NCBI GenBank assembly: GCA_017656345.1
Contig: JACDNZ010000002.1
Location: 97,733-161,732, forward strand
Length of the DNA stretch: 64,000 nt
Direction of reading: 5' to 3'
Source of the DNA: Thermosipho sp. (in: thermotogales)
GTDB taxonomy: Bacteria; Thermotogota; Thermotogae; Thermotogales; Fervidobacteriaceae
Of this stretch, positions 56,382-64,000 are shown piece by piece. The position numbers and the translations under genes are program-made. Position 1 is the first letter of the stretch, and each line of letters starts with the position of its first letter. The notes below the pieces were generated by a model. The model saw nothing but the letters and a program-made list of their open reading frames with translations, was not told the DNA's origin and ran no database searches.

Positions 56382-58013
56382 TTACATATATTGTGGTGCA
56401 GATATTCCAAGAAGTCTAAAAACAACTTCATAGGTTATTTTCAATGCTTTTAGTAAGTTCAACCTTGCATTGGATAAAGAAAGATTTTCAACATCAAGAA
56501 TTTTTTCTTTGGCATAATAGCTATGGAATTTTTCTGATAAATTATAAACGTAATTTGTCAAGATGTGCGGTGAAAGTTTTTCAGTTAAATCTTTTAAAAC
56601 AAATGAGAGTTCGTCCAACATCTTTATTAGTGACAATTCTGAATCTTTACTCAATTCTTCAAGATCTTCTTTAAGTCTAAAAGTAATCCCTTTTTCTCTT
56701 GCTTTTTCAAAAACACTATTGATTCTTGCATATGCATATTGAACGTAAAATACTGGATTATCCACTGTTTTTGATTTAGCAAGTTCTAAATCAAAATTCA
56801 AATGTGTATTAATATCATTCATTGCAAAGAAATATCTGGTAGCATCTTTCCCCACCTCATCTATTAATTCATCTAAAGTTACAAATTCCCCTGATCTGGT
56901 ACTCATCTTCACAATTTGGTTGTTTCTTTTCAAAGTAACAAACTGATGTAAAATAAAATCCAAAAACTTATCTGGAATATTAAGAGCTTTCATAGATGCT
57001 TTCATTCTTGGGATATGACCATGATGGTCACTCCCAAATATATCATACACTTTGTCGAATTTTCTCAAAAATTTATCATAATGATATGCAATATCAGTCA
57101 TAAAATAAGTATAGGTGCCATCACTTCTTATCAGCACCTTATCTTCCTCATTTATTAATTCTGAAACTTTTAACCATAATGCTCCATCTTTTTCATAAAC
57201 TAAATTTTTGTTTTTAAACATTTCTAATACTTCATCCACTAATCCTTTCTCAATAATTGAACTTTCCTTAACCACAGAATCAAAAGTATTATCGAGTTTT
57301 TCTAAAGTGTTATTCATCATCTTTAAGATGTTGTCCACCGAATATTCCATAAAAAACTTTTCTATATCATCATTCCATTGTTCAACATATTTTTCACCAA
57401 CTTCTTCTTTCAACTTCTTTGCAATGTCTATTAAGTAAATACCTTTATAACCATCTTCAGGTAAATCATATGCTTTACCAAAAAGTTCATTATATCTCAC
57501 CCAAAGTGATCTACCTAACAGTCTAATTTGCCTTCCAGCATCATTTAAATACATTTCACGTGTAACATCATAACCTAAAAATTTAAAAACCTTTGATAAT
57601 ACATCACCAATGATCAATTGTCTGCCATGTCCAACAGTAAAAGGCCCAGTAGGATTAGCACTTCCATATTCAAACTGAATCTTTATTCCCTTTCTATCCG
57701 GCTTCCAATATTTATCTTCTTTTGACAAAATTTCATTCAAAATATCATGATAATATTCTTTAGAAATTTTAAAGTTAATAAAACCAGGCCCTGCAACATT
57801 TATTTCAGAAAACAAAGGATCGCTATTTAATTTTTCAACAAAATAATTCGCTACTTCAATTGGAGGCTTCTTAAAATATCTTGCCCCAATTAAGGCAACA
57901 TTTGAAGAATAATCACCAAATTTTTCATCTGGAATTTCTATATTGAATTCAAAATCATATCCAGCTTCTGCCAATATACTTTCTAATCTTTCAAGAATTA
58001 AAGTTCTTAACAT
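56382..58013 (-). CDS. argS: Arginyl-tRNA synthetase
   Basis: Class I synthetase charging tRNA-Arg. 543 residues: an N-terminal Add-1 domain (1-95), the HIGH-type motif in 'ANPTGPFTVGHGRQLIIGDV' (about 117-136), the KMSKS-type 'KMSTRSGEF', and a DALR anticodon-binding domain at the C-terminus that ends in 'GISAPQYM', the typical ArgS tail. The ATG follows the engB stop with no gap. No T-box or other leader is visible, so it is driven by the upstream operon promoter. Confidence 0.96.
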   Translation of the reverse strand: MLRTLILERLESILAEAGYDFEFNIEIPDEKFGDYSSNVALIGARYFKKPPIEVANYFVEKLNSDPLFSEINVAGPGFINFKISKEYYHDILNEILSKEDKYWKPDRKGIKIQFEYGSANPTGPFTVGHGRQLIIGDVLSKVFKFLGYDVTREMYLNDAGRQIRLLGRSLWVRYNELFGKAYDLPEDGYKGIYLIDIAKKLKEEVGEKYVEQWNDDIEKFFMEYSVDNILKMMNNTLEKLDNTFDSVVKESSIIEKGLVDEVLEMFKNKNLVYEKDGALWLKVSELINEEDKVLIRSDGTYTYFMTDIAYHYDKFLRKFDKVYDIFGSDHHGHIPRMKASMKALNIPDKFLDFILHQFVTLKRNNQIVKMSTRSGEFVTLDELIDEVGKDATRYFFAMNDINTHLNFDLELAKSKTVDNPVFYVQYAYARINSVFEKAREKGITFRLKEDLEELSKDSELSLIKMLDELSFVLKDLTEKLSPHILTNYVYNLSEKFHSYYAKEKILDVENLSLSNARLNLLKALKITYEVVFRLLGISAPQYM

Positions 58014-58598
58014 TTAAGCACCTCCAAGCTGTTCTATCAATTCAAGTATTTGTGGAACTCCTTCTTTAGATACTGCAGAATATGGAATAAGAATATATTT
58101 TTCACCAAGTAATTGTTTATAATACTTTATCATTTTCGATTTCTCCGACATTTTTAATTTATCTATTTTTGTCAATATTACTGAAAAAGGAAGCTCCAAT
58201 TCTTTTAACCAATTGAGGATTAGTTCATCATTTTTTTGTAATTCGTGACGTCCATCAATGAGAACAAAAACCAATTTAATATTCCAACCTCTTATTTCAA
58301 AATAATTTTCAATAATTTGTTTCCATCGTTCTTTTTCTTTTATTGAAGCTTTTGCATAACCATAACCTGGCAAATCAACAAAGTAAAAAGAATTATTTAT
58401 AAGATAAAAATTTATGGACCTGGTTTTACCAGGCTTTTTGCTGACCCGTGCAATACTTTGATTTGTAAGAATATTTAATAAAGTAGATTTTCCAACATTT
58501 GAACGTCCAACAAAAGCAAACTCACCATTTCTTGAATCTGGGAATCTATCTTTTGGAGTATATATAGTTTTTATTAACTTTACATCATTTATTTTCAC
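58014..58598 (-). CDS. engB: Ribosome-biogenesis GTPase EngB/YsxC
   Basis: Essential small GTPase for 50S subunit assembly. 194 residues with G1 'GRSNVGKSTLLN', G2 'KPGKTRSINFY', G3 'VDLPGYGYAKAS' and G4 'ILTKIDKLK', full family length. The start lies within the last codons of lon (14-bp overlap). The lon-engB pair is common among bacteria. Confidence 0.95.
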   Translation of the reverse strand: MKINDVKLIKTIYTPKDRFPDSRNGEFAFVGRSNVGKSTLLNILTNQSIARVSKKPGKTRSINFYLINNSFYFVDLPGYGYAKASIKEKERWKQIIENYFEIRGWNIKLVFVLIDGRHELQKNDELILNWLKELELPFSVILTKIDKLKMSEKSKMIKYYKQLLGEKYILIPYSAVSKEGVPQILELIEQLGGA

Positions 58599-60960
58599 TA
58601 ACCAGAGCCTCCCTTAAAACCTCATTTATATCTTCTACAAACACAAATTCCATTTCACTTGCAACGTCTTTTGGAATTTTTTCCATATCATATTCGTTTT
58701 GTTTTGGAAGTAGTACTTTTCTAATTCCTTTTCTATATGCTGCTAAAACTTTTTCTTTAATTCCTCCAACTGGTAAGACTCTTCCCCTAAGTGTAATTTC
58801 ACCTGTCATTGCTATGTCATTTCTTATTGGTATTTTTCTAATTGTTGAAACTAACGAAGTTACAATTGTTACACCAGCACTTGGCCCGTCTTTGGGAACC
58901 GCACCTTCCGGAACATGTATGTGAATATCATACTTTTCAAATATCTTTGAAAAGTCTTCCCCACATATCTTTTTCGTTAGACTTAGGGCAATTTTAGCTG
59001 ATTCTTTCATCACATCTCCTAATTGACCGGTAATAATTAAATTACCCTTACCAGGGAATAATAAACTTTCAATAAACAATGTAACTCCACCATAAGGTGT
59101 CCAAGCCAATCCCGTTGCAACACCTATTGTTGGCTTTTCAAGTTTCCCTTCTTCTTTAATTCTTGGTGCACCCAAATACTGTTTTACTCTCTTTTCAGTC
59201 ACGTAAATTCTATTTTTACCATCAACGATTTCTAAAGCTGCCTTCCTTATAATTGCCCTAATTTTTCTTTCAAGTTCTCTCACGCCAGGCTCAATAGTAT
59301 ATTCAGAAATTATTTTTTCAATTGCCTTTTCTTTAAAAATAATTTTACTTTTTCCAGTTTTCAGTTCACCTAAAGCTTTAGGAATAATATAATCTTTCGC
59401 TATATAAAATTTCTCAACATTTGTATAACTTGGTATTTCAATAATTTCCATTCTATCTTTTAAAGCTTCAGGAATATTGTAAATCGTATTTGCTGTTGTT
59501 ATAAAAAGTGCTTCTGATAAATCAAATGGTAGCTCTACATATAAATCAACAAATTCCTTGTTCTGTTCAGGATCAAGAACTTCCAACAAAGCTGAGGCTG
59601 GATCACCTTGAAAACTAATCCCCATTTTGTCAATCTCATCTAATAAAATCACAGGATTTCTAACACCAGCTTTTCTTATAAGCTGGATAATCCTTCCAGG
59701 AAGAGCTCCAACATACGTACGTCTATGCCCTCTTATTTCTGCTTCATCTCTTAATCCTCCAAGTGACATTCTCATAAATTTTCTTCCCATCGCATTAGCT
59801 ATAGAACGTCCAAGGGAAGTTTTACCAACCCCTGGAGGCCCAACAAAACATATTATTGGAGCCTTTAAAGTTTTCGAGATTTTTCTCATTGCCAAAAATT
59901 CTAAAATCCTTTGTTTCGGCTCTTCAAGGCCATAATGATCAGACTCCAGGAGTTCCCTTGCATAGTTTAAATCAAGATTATCATCGCTTTTTTCGTTCCA
60001 GGGTAAATTCAATATCCAATCAAGATAGTTCCTGATAACATTTGCTTCTGGAGAATATGGGGCCATTTTTTCAAGTCTATTCAGCTCAAACCTAGCTTTT
60101 TCCTTAACAAATTCTGGATACTCTCCTTCTTCTATTTTTTTCTCCAATTCTTTTATCTCAGCATCTTCATCTCCACCTAACTCCTCACGGATAACCCTTA
60201 ATTTTTCTCTAAGGAAATATTCTTTTTGAGATTTTTCTATTCTTTGTTTAACTTTCTGATCTAACTGTTGTTCAATTTCCAGTAGTTCCGTTTCTCTAGT
60301 AATCAAAGCTAAAATTTTTTCGAGTCTCTCATAGGGATGAAGCGTTCCAAGTAACTCTTGTTTTTCTTCAAGATTACCTGGACAAATCGAAGCAGCCAAA
60401 TCTGCAAAAACATCTGGATCTTCCATATCTTCCAAAAACATTAACGCTTCTGTTGGAAGCTTTCTGGAATATTGTACATATTTTTGCATTTCATCCCTTA
60501 CAATTCGCATTAAAGCAATTAACTTTTTAGTTTTTTGATATCTTTTCTTTAAAATCTGAATTTTAAATTTTAAATAGTCTTTTTCTACAGATTCAAGTCT
60601 TTTTGCTCTTGAAATCCCCTCTACCAGAACTTTAAATGAGCCATCCGGTAACTTTCCAAGCTGCATTACCCTAACAACTGTACCAATCTCATATAAATCT
60701 TCTTCTGTTGGATCCTCTATCGATGGATCCTTTTGATTAACCACAAAAAGAAGCTGATTATAATTCTCCATAGAATCTTCTAAAGCATGTAATGACTTTT
60801 CTCTACCAACATAAAATGGAATTACTGTATTAGGAAAAATTACTAAATTACTTCTCATCGCAATAGTAGGTAAAACATCAGAAATACTTATTTCTTCCTC
60901 GTTCAATTTTGCAGCTTTTTTCTCCAACTTCTCAAACTTTGTTTTCGAATCTTTCGCCAT
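58585..60960 (-). CDS. lon: ATP-dependent protease Lon
   Basis: Cytoplasmic AAA+ serine protease that removes damaged and regulatory proteins. 791 residues: LON N-terminal substrate domain (about 25-225), a coiled-coil linker, the AAA module with Walker A 'CFVGPPGVGKTSLGRSIANA' region and Walker B 'VILLDEIDKMG', and the protease domain with the catalytic Ser in 'PKDGPSAGVTIVTSL' and Lys in 'GGIKEKVLAAYRKGI'. ATG after AAGGAGGT. It overlaps tsaE by 29 bp at its start and engB by 14 bp at its end. Confidence 0.97.
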   Translation of the reverse strand: MAKDSKTKFEKLEKKAAKLNEEEISISDVLPTIAMRSNLVIFPNTVIPFYVGREKSLHALEDSMENYNQLLFVVNQKDPSIEDPTEEDLYEIGTVVRVMQLGKLPDGSFKVLVEGISRAKRLESVEKDYLKFKIQILKKRYQKTKKLIALMRIVRDEMQKYVQYSRKLPTEALMFLEDMEDPDVFADLAASICPGNLEEKQELLGTLHPYERLEKILALITRETELLEIEQQLDQKVKQRIEKSQKEYFLREKLRVIREELGGDEDAEIKELEKKIEEGEYPEFVKEKARFELNRLEKMAPYSPEANVIRNYLDWILNLPWNEKSDDNLDLNYARELLESDHYGLEEPKQRILEFLAMRKISKTLKAPIICFVGPPGVGKTSLGRSIANAMGRKFMRMSLGGLRDEAEIRGHRRTYVGALPGRIIQLIRKAGVRNPVILLDEIDKMGISFQGDPASALLEVLDPEQNKEFVDLYVELPFDLSEALFITTANTIYNIPEALKDRMEIIEIPSYTNVEKFYIAKDYIIPKALGELKTGKSKIIFKEKAIEKIISEYTIEPGVRELERKIRAIIRKAALEIVDGKNRIYVTEKRVKQYLGAPRIKEEGKLEKPTIGVATGLAWTPYGGVTLFIESLLFPGKGNLIITGQLGDVMKESAKIALSLTKKICGEDFSKIFEKYDIHIHVPEGAVPKDGPSAGVTIVTSLVSTIRKIPIRNDIAMTGEITLRGRVLPVGGIKEKVLAAYRKGIRKVLLPKQNEYDMEKIPKDVASEMEFVFVEDINEVLREALVSENK

Positions 60961-61426
60961 TTTTTAACCTCCTTAATTCGTCAATTACTTTTTTATTTTT
61001 ACCATAAACTTTTATAACCAGATCTCTTGTATTATTATCGTTATGGTAAATATTAACTTCCACATGATCTTCAGTAAAATAATCAGAAAATAAATTTGCC
61101 CATTCAATTAAAAAGATCCCCTCTTCATCTTCTAACTGACCTTCCAAAACATAAAATAGTTCATCTAAATCATTTAAACGATATAAATCCACATGATAAA
61201 TCGTTTGTAATCCTTCATAAATGTTTACTACTGCAAATGTAGGACTACTTACTTCATCCTGTGATATACCAAAATTTTCACAAAAAAATTTTACAAAAGT
61301 TGTTTTACCCACACCTAAATCCCCATTTAAGAACAAAAATCTATAACCATTAATATTTTTAGCTATCTCATCAGCTATATGTTTCAAACCTTCCAATGTA
61401 ACAGAATTAAATCTTATTTCATTCAA
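60932..61426 (-). CDS. tsaE: tRNA threonylcarbamoyladenosine synthesis ATPase TsaE
   Basis: P-loop ATPase that recycles the TsaB-TsaD complex making t6A37 in tRNA. 164 residues with Walker A 'LNGDLGVGKTTFVKFF', 'SSPTFAVVNIYEG', 'IYHVDLYRLNDLDELF' and 'IFLIEWANLF'. The start is TTG at 61426, five bases after AAGGTG. A C-terminal stretch of about 20 residues overlaps lon by 29 bp. TsaB and TsaD are not in this window. Confidence 0.93.
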   Translation of the reverse strand: MNEIRFNSVTLEGLKHIADEIAKNINGYRFLFLNGDLGVGKTTFVKFFCENFGISQDEVSSPTFAVVNIYEGLQTIYHVDLYRLNDLDELFYVLEGQLEDEEGIFLIEWANLFSDYFTEDHVEVNIYHNDNNTRDLVIKVYGKNKKVIDELRRLKNGERFENKV

Positions 61427-61430
61427 ACTT

Positions 61431-61634
61431 TCACCTTCTAAAGATAATATTCAAAACTACCGTAACTATAATGCTCAAAATAATCATTGAAGTAATAGGA
61501 ATAACAACTACCAAACCTTTTTTCTTTATCACAATATCTCCTGGTAAAGGAAACAATTTAATCTTCTCCATCAATAACATTATTACTCCAAGTACCAGAA
61601 ATATTAGCCCCGTTATTACCATCAATTTCCACAT
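61431..61634 (-). CDS. DUF2905-family small membrane protein
   Basis: 67-residue protein with two membrane helices (about 3-21 and 42-64) separated by 'KLFPLPGDIVIKKKG', the conserved Leu-Pro-Gly-Asp loop of the family. No function is known. The ATG at 61634 follows AGGAG by eight bases; the longer frame upstream is ricT coding sequence. The gene begins inside ricT: its first 77 bp overlap the end of ricT in another frame. TsaE follows after 4 bp. Confidence 0.85.
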   Translation of the reverse strand: MWKLMVITGLIFLVLGVIMLLMEKIKLFPLPGDIVIKKKGLVVVIPITSMIILSIIVTVVLNIIFRR

Positions 61635-62442
61635 TTTCACCACTCCTGAAATATTCAAATGGTAGTGATAATGTTTCGCCATCTTCCGTATAAATTGTTA
61701 CACGAGATAAAAATACATTAACTGTTATAACTTTTGCTTTTTTACCTTCGTATTTTATAACACTTCCTTCATCAGGTATATTCTTTAAAGCTTCAATATA
61801 AAAATCATATTCATATTTTAAACAACATAATAATCTACCACATGGACCTGTAATTTTTGCCGTATTAATCATCATTTGCTGACGTTTTGCATGTTTCAAA
61901 GTCACACTATCAAATTCTCTCAACCAATATGAACAACAAGATTTTAAACCACAAAGTCCCACACCTTTTATGAATTTCATTTCATCTCTTGCACCAACCT
62001 GACGAAGTTCTATTCTTGTTTTAAATTCTTTCGCAATATCTTTAACCAGTTCTCTAAAATCTACACGATTTTTTGAACTGAAATAAATAACTAATCTTGA
62101 TCTATCCATAAGCATTTTTGCGTATAAAATTTTCATATTCAAGCCATGTTTTTTAACTAAATCTTTCGTAACACTTATAGCCCTTTCTGCTTCTTTCTCG
62201 TATTCTTTTATATTATTTAAATCCTCTTCTGTTGCCTTTCTAATAACAGGCCTTAAATCATAACCAATATCTTCAATGCTCATTTCTCTTTTACCAATAA
62301 GTACTTTTCCGTAATCCATTCCAAACTCACTCATTACAATTACGATATCATTCACATCAATTTTCTCACCATTATCCGTATAGTATATCAATGGCCCTAA
62401 TGGCGTTAATTCTATTCCATATACTTCAGCTGTTAAAAACAT
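61558..62442 (-). CDS. ricT: RicT/YaaT-type PSP1-domain protein
   Basis: Subunit type of the Ric (YmcA-YlbF-YaaT) complex, which in Bacillus guides RNase Y in mRNA maturation and binds two 4Fe-4S clusters. 294 residues with the PSP1 core and the Cys motifs 'GVGLCGLKSCCSYWLREF' and 'ITGPCGRLLCCLKYEYDFY'. Both are fully conserved, so cluster binding is likely. The C-terminal tail 'NNGANISGTWSNN' looks unconstrained and overlaps the DUF2905 gene by 77 bp. ATG after AGGAGGT. Heads the seven-gene operon to rbfA. RicA and RicF partners are not seen here. Confidence 0.9.
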   Translation of the reverse strand: MFLTAEVYGIELTPLGPLIYYTDNGEKIDVNDIVIVMSEFGMDYGKVLIGKREMSIEDIGYDLRPVIRKATEEDLNNIKEYEKEAERAISVTKDLVKKHGLNMKILYAKMLMDRSRLVIYFSSKNRVDFRELVKDIAKEFKTRIELRQVGARDEMKFIKGVGLCGLKSCCSYWLREFDSVTLKHAKRQQMMINTAKITGPCGRLLCCLKYEYDFYIEALKNIPDEGSVIKYEGKKAKVITVNVFLSRVTIYTEDGETLSLPFEYFRSGENVEIDGNNGANISGTWSNNVIDGED

Positions 62443-62480
62443 TATTATTAACCTCCTACCATTAGAATTCTTTACAATTT

Positions 62481-62489
62481 ATTATATCA
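62481..62489 (-). promoter_or_regulatory. Extended -10 promoter of the ricT-lon-argS-rbfA operon
   Basis: Minus strand TGA-TATAAT, 39 bases before the ricT start codon; -35 is poor. Confidence 0.5.
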
Positions 62490-62554
62490 CGAAAGCTATA
62501 TGTAAGTTTATTAAACCTCATACCGTAAACTAATTGTTTAAAAATATACAAAGT

Positions 62555-62578
62555 AAAAGACGGGAAAACCCGTCTTTA
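62555..62578. terminator. Symmetric terminator-like hairpin in a divergent gap
   Basis: AAAGACGGG-AAAA-CCCGTCTTT, nine pairs with four G:C pairs, T-rich on both exits. It sits between two genes that both read away from it, so no known gene ends here. A minus-strand promoter-like pair (62600-62628) would run into it within about 20 nt. Confidence 0.65.
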
Positions 62579-62599
62579 TTGTTTAAAATATCTCTAATA

Positions 62600-62628
62600 A
62601 TTATACAATGTTTCTAAATTAAATTCAA
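62600..62628 (-). promoter_or_regulatory. Possible second minus-strand promoter upstream of ricT
   Basis: Minus strand TTGAAT (62623-62628), 17 bp, TATAAT (62600-62605). Transcripts would meet the hairpin at 62555-62578 almost at once and, if not stopped, continue into ricT. Confidence 0.35.
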
Positions 62629-62658
62629 TCACTTTTAACAGGCATTTTTATTAAAACC

Positions 62659-62687
62659 TTGTCTCAAAATTAGTTTTATTTTTATAA
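62659..62687 (+). promoter_or_regulatory. Possible promoter of the lipoprotein gene
   Basis: TTGTCT (62659-62664), 17 bp, TTATAA (62682-62687), about 80 bases before the start codon. Other AT-rich matches are close by. Confidence 0.3.
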
Positions 62688-62765
62688 CTTATGTGTATTA
62701 TATTTATGTAATAATTTAAAAGATGTATAAACGTTTCTTGTGGGTTTTCAAAAGGAGGGGATACA

Positions 62766-63842
62766 ATGAAAAAAACTTTATTGATTATCATTTCCATGAT
62801 CGCACTCTTAATAATTATTCAAGGCTGTTTTAACTTAATCCCAGTTATCACCGGCTCAACCATTACAGGGGTAGCAAGGTTTTTTGATAAGGTTAATGGT
62901 CAACATGCCGGAATTGTTGTGACATTACAATCAAATGCAGCCACAAAAACTACTGTTACAGATGCTAACGGAAATTACACATTTACTGGTCTCGCTTTAG
63001 GAAATTACGTTATTATTGCAAGCGATCCTTCAAACAATTATTTCCCTGCTAGCTTGGTGATTACTATCGCCGCTACTGGAACAAAAACTGTACAAGACCT
63101 TGTTTTAACTAAAGTTATTAACCATGTGATAATTTTTAGAGAAGCAGAATCAGGCTGGGCAAATGCAGGTGTTCCAACAACTGTCATTGGAGATATTTTA
63201 ACTAGCAAAATTGGTATGACCCAAGGTACAGGAATAAATCAATACGAATACAGAAGTTTAAGAGGAGGAAGTCCTAATCTTCAATTTAATTTTGGTGATC
63301 TTTTAATTATCGAAGGAGATCAACCACAAGACTTTTATGATATTTATACAGCAAACAAAAGCGTTTTCGATTCCTTTGTATACAACGGTGGTTCAATATT
63401 CTGGGTTGCAGCTGACAATGGTTGGGCTTCTGGTGATTTCACTTCAACACTTCCTGGAAGCGTTACCTGGAGAGACCAATACGAAACTCACAACGACATT
63501 GTAACTTTCAATCATCCAATTACAAGGAATTTCCCACCACAAATGGAAGGTAATTATGCAAGTCATGGTGGTTTTCAAACAGCCAACAATCCATTTATTA
63601 ATAACCTAGTTACTTATTTAAGGGAAACAAATGGATTATTACCAACCTTTATCGAGTACAGATATGGATTTGGAAGGATACTTGCAACAACAACACCTTT
63701 AGAATGGTATGTCACAAATGGTCCTACAAATGTTCCACCAAATTATAACTATAACATAAGCTACAAGGATTTATTCGTATTAATGTTAACAAGAGCATTA
63801 AAATATTTCATGGGACTTCCAGTATCACCTAATATTCAATAA
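62766..63842 (+). CDS. Lipoprotein with carboxypeptidase-regulatory-like domain and GATase-like C-terminal domain
   Basis: Exported lipoprotein of unknown function, 358 residues. The signal peptide ends in a lipobox-like 'IIQGC' with C21 as the lipidated residue. Residues about 33-115 form a CarboxypepD_reg/CnaB-like beta sandwich ('ITGVARFFDKVNGQHAGIVVTL', 'TVTDANGNYTFTGLALGNYVI' regions). Residues about 120-350 resemble a class I glutamine-amidotransferase-like or ThuA-like fold ('FGDLLIIEGDQPQDFYDIY', 'NGGSIFWVAADNGWASGDF', 'YRYGFGRILATTTPLEWY') without an obvious catalytic Cys. ATG after AAAGGAGGGG. It stands alone, facing the tRNA-Phe gene, with a shared hairpin between. Confidence 0.75.
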   Translation: MKKTLLIIISMIALLIIIQGCFNLIPVITGSTITGVARFFDKVNGQHAGIVVTLQSNAATKTTVTDANGNYTFTGLALGNYVIIASDPSNNYFPASLVITIAATGTKTVQDLVLTKVINHVIIFREAESGWANAGVPTTVIGDILTSKIGMTQGTGINQYEYRSLRGGSPNLQFNFGDLLIIEGDQPQDFYDIYTANKSVFDSFVYNGGSIFWVAADNGWASGDFTSTLPGSVTWRDQYETHNDIVTFNHPITRNFPPQMEGNYASHGGFQTANNPFINNLVTYLRETNGLLPTFIEYRYGFGRILATTTPLEWYVTNGPTNVPPNYNYNISYKDLFVLMLTRALKYFMGLPVSPNIQ

Positions 63843-63888
63843 AACAAATACAAATTCAAAGAATATTAGAATATTTACTTAGAAAACT

Positions 63889-63935
63889 GAATAAAAATAA
63901 TTAAGCGGTTCTCGGTATACACCGAAAACCGCTTA
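63889..63935 (-). terminator. Terminator behind tRNA-Phe (bidirectional hairpin)
   Basis: TAAGCGGTT (63902-63910) pairs with AACCGCTTA (63927-63935), with an inner TCGGT/ACCGA and a four-base loop. On the minus strand it leads into ATTATTTTTATT, fitting a terminator 13 bases after the tRNA 3' end. It may also end the lipoprotein transcript from the other side. Confidence 0.75.
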
Positions 63936-63948
63936 GTTATATAAATAC

Positions 63949-64000
63949 TGGTGGCGAGGGACGGAATCGAACCGTCGACACGTGGATTTTCAGTCCACTG
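63949..64000 (-). tRNA. tRNA-Phe (anticodon GAA), 3' part
   Basis: Read on the minus strand, the piece starts in the anticodon arm. The stem GTGGA/TCCAC encloses the loop CTGAAAA, giving anticodon GAA. A five-base variable loop follows, then the T arm GACGG-TTCGATT-CCGTC, the acceptor strand CCTCGCC, discriminator A and an encoded CCA (63949-63951). The 5' half with D arm lies beyond the right edge. Confidence 0.93.

Overview
This window is a gene-dense, AT-rich chromosome segment (roughly 30% GC by eye) holding 59 protein genes and the 3' half of one tRNA gene. It most likely comes from the order Thermotogales, closest to Thermosipho or a near relative. The pointers are an Omp-alpha-type toga protein (SLH domain, long coiled coil, C-terminal membrane anchor), a short DnaE with a decayed PHP domain, very AT-rich codon use, and a ruvB-yggS-yggT-nadK-phoU run that I recall from Thermotoga. 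No insertion sequence, prophage or CRISPR array is visible. The genus is an inference, since no rRNA is present.

Layout. 1-4.1 kb (minus strand): release factor 2 (partial), a PEGA-repeat envelope protein, a free-standing IMP cyclohydrolase domain, a VIT1/CCC1 metal transporter and a TrmA-family rRNA methyltransferase. 4.1-4.6 kb: a gene-free stretch with inverted repeats and a terminator-like hairpin. 4.6-11.4 kb (minus): ruvB, yggS, yggT, nadK, phoU and a 1117-residue protein joining an LptF/LptG-type inner-membrane permease to an LptD-type outer-membrane barrel. 11.5-12.7 kb (plus): acyl carrier protein and a DUF89 phosphatase. 12.7-23.3 kb (minus): an eight-gene run from purine nucleoside phosphorylase through NrnA, a giant pseudokinase/ATPase/TPR/GGDEF protein, MurB, an M18 aminopeptidase, a MarR regulator, Omp-alpha and mannose-6-phosphate isomerase. 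23.4-29 kb (plus): rpe, dnaE, a Cys-cluster protein and an RND/MMPL exporter, followed by a Nudix enzyme and a barrel-like exported protein on the minus strand. 30.8-39.2 kb (plus): an unknown protein, then AI-2E-type permease, MazG, RlmB, an orphan response regulator, YugP, RsmB and RNase R. 39.2-49.8 kb: a small membrane protein, LigA, and a minus-strand block of PLC-like hydrolase, RecN, Cdd, CorC-type protein, YgiQ, RsgA, a PASTA-only protein and RlmN. 50.2-54.1 kb (plus): a CoA-transferase/thiolase/AtoE operon with its own strong terminator. 54.3-56 kb: M42 peptidase and TauE-type permease. 56-62.4 kb (minus): ricT, DUF2905, tsaE, lon, engB, argS, rbfA. The window ends with a lipoprotein and tRNA-Phe.

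How it fits together. Most genes serve translation, ribosome and RNA maturation (prfB, rlmD-like, rlmB, rsmB, rlmN, rsgA, rbfA, engB, argS, rnr, tsaE) or DNA replication and repair (ruvB, dnaE, ligA, recN). The unusual content concerns the cell envelope: the LptF/G-LptD fusion, Omp-alpha, the PEGA protein, the barrel-like protein, the MMPL exporter and a PASTA-only protein standing where PrkC/PrpC sit in Firmicutes. Genes are packed tightly: four of five convergent pairs overlap at their 3' ends and most same-strand neighbours overlap or nearly touch. Many promoters appear to rely on an extended -10 (TGnTAtAAT) with a poor -35.

The best candidate for something new is the LptF/G-LptD fusion. 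The GGDEF sensor and the possible non-coding transcript at 4.2-4.5 kb come next.
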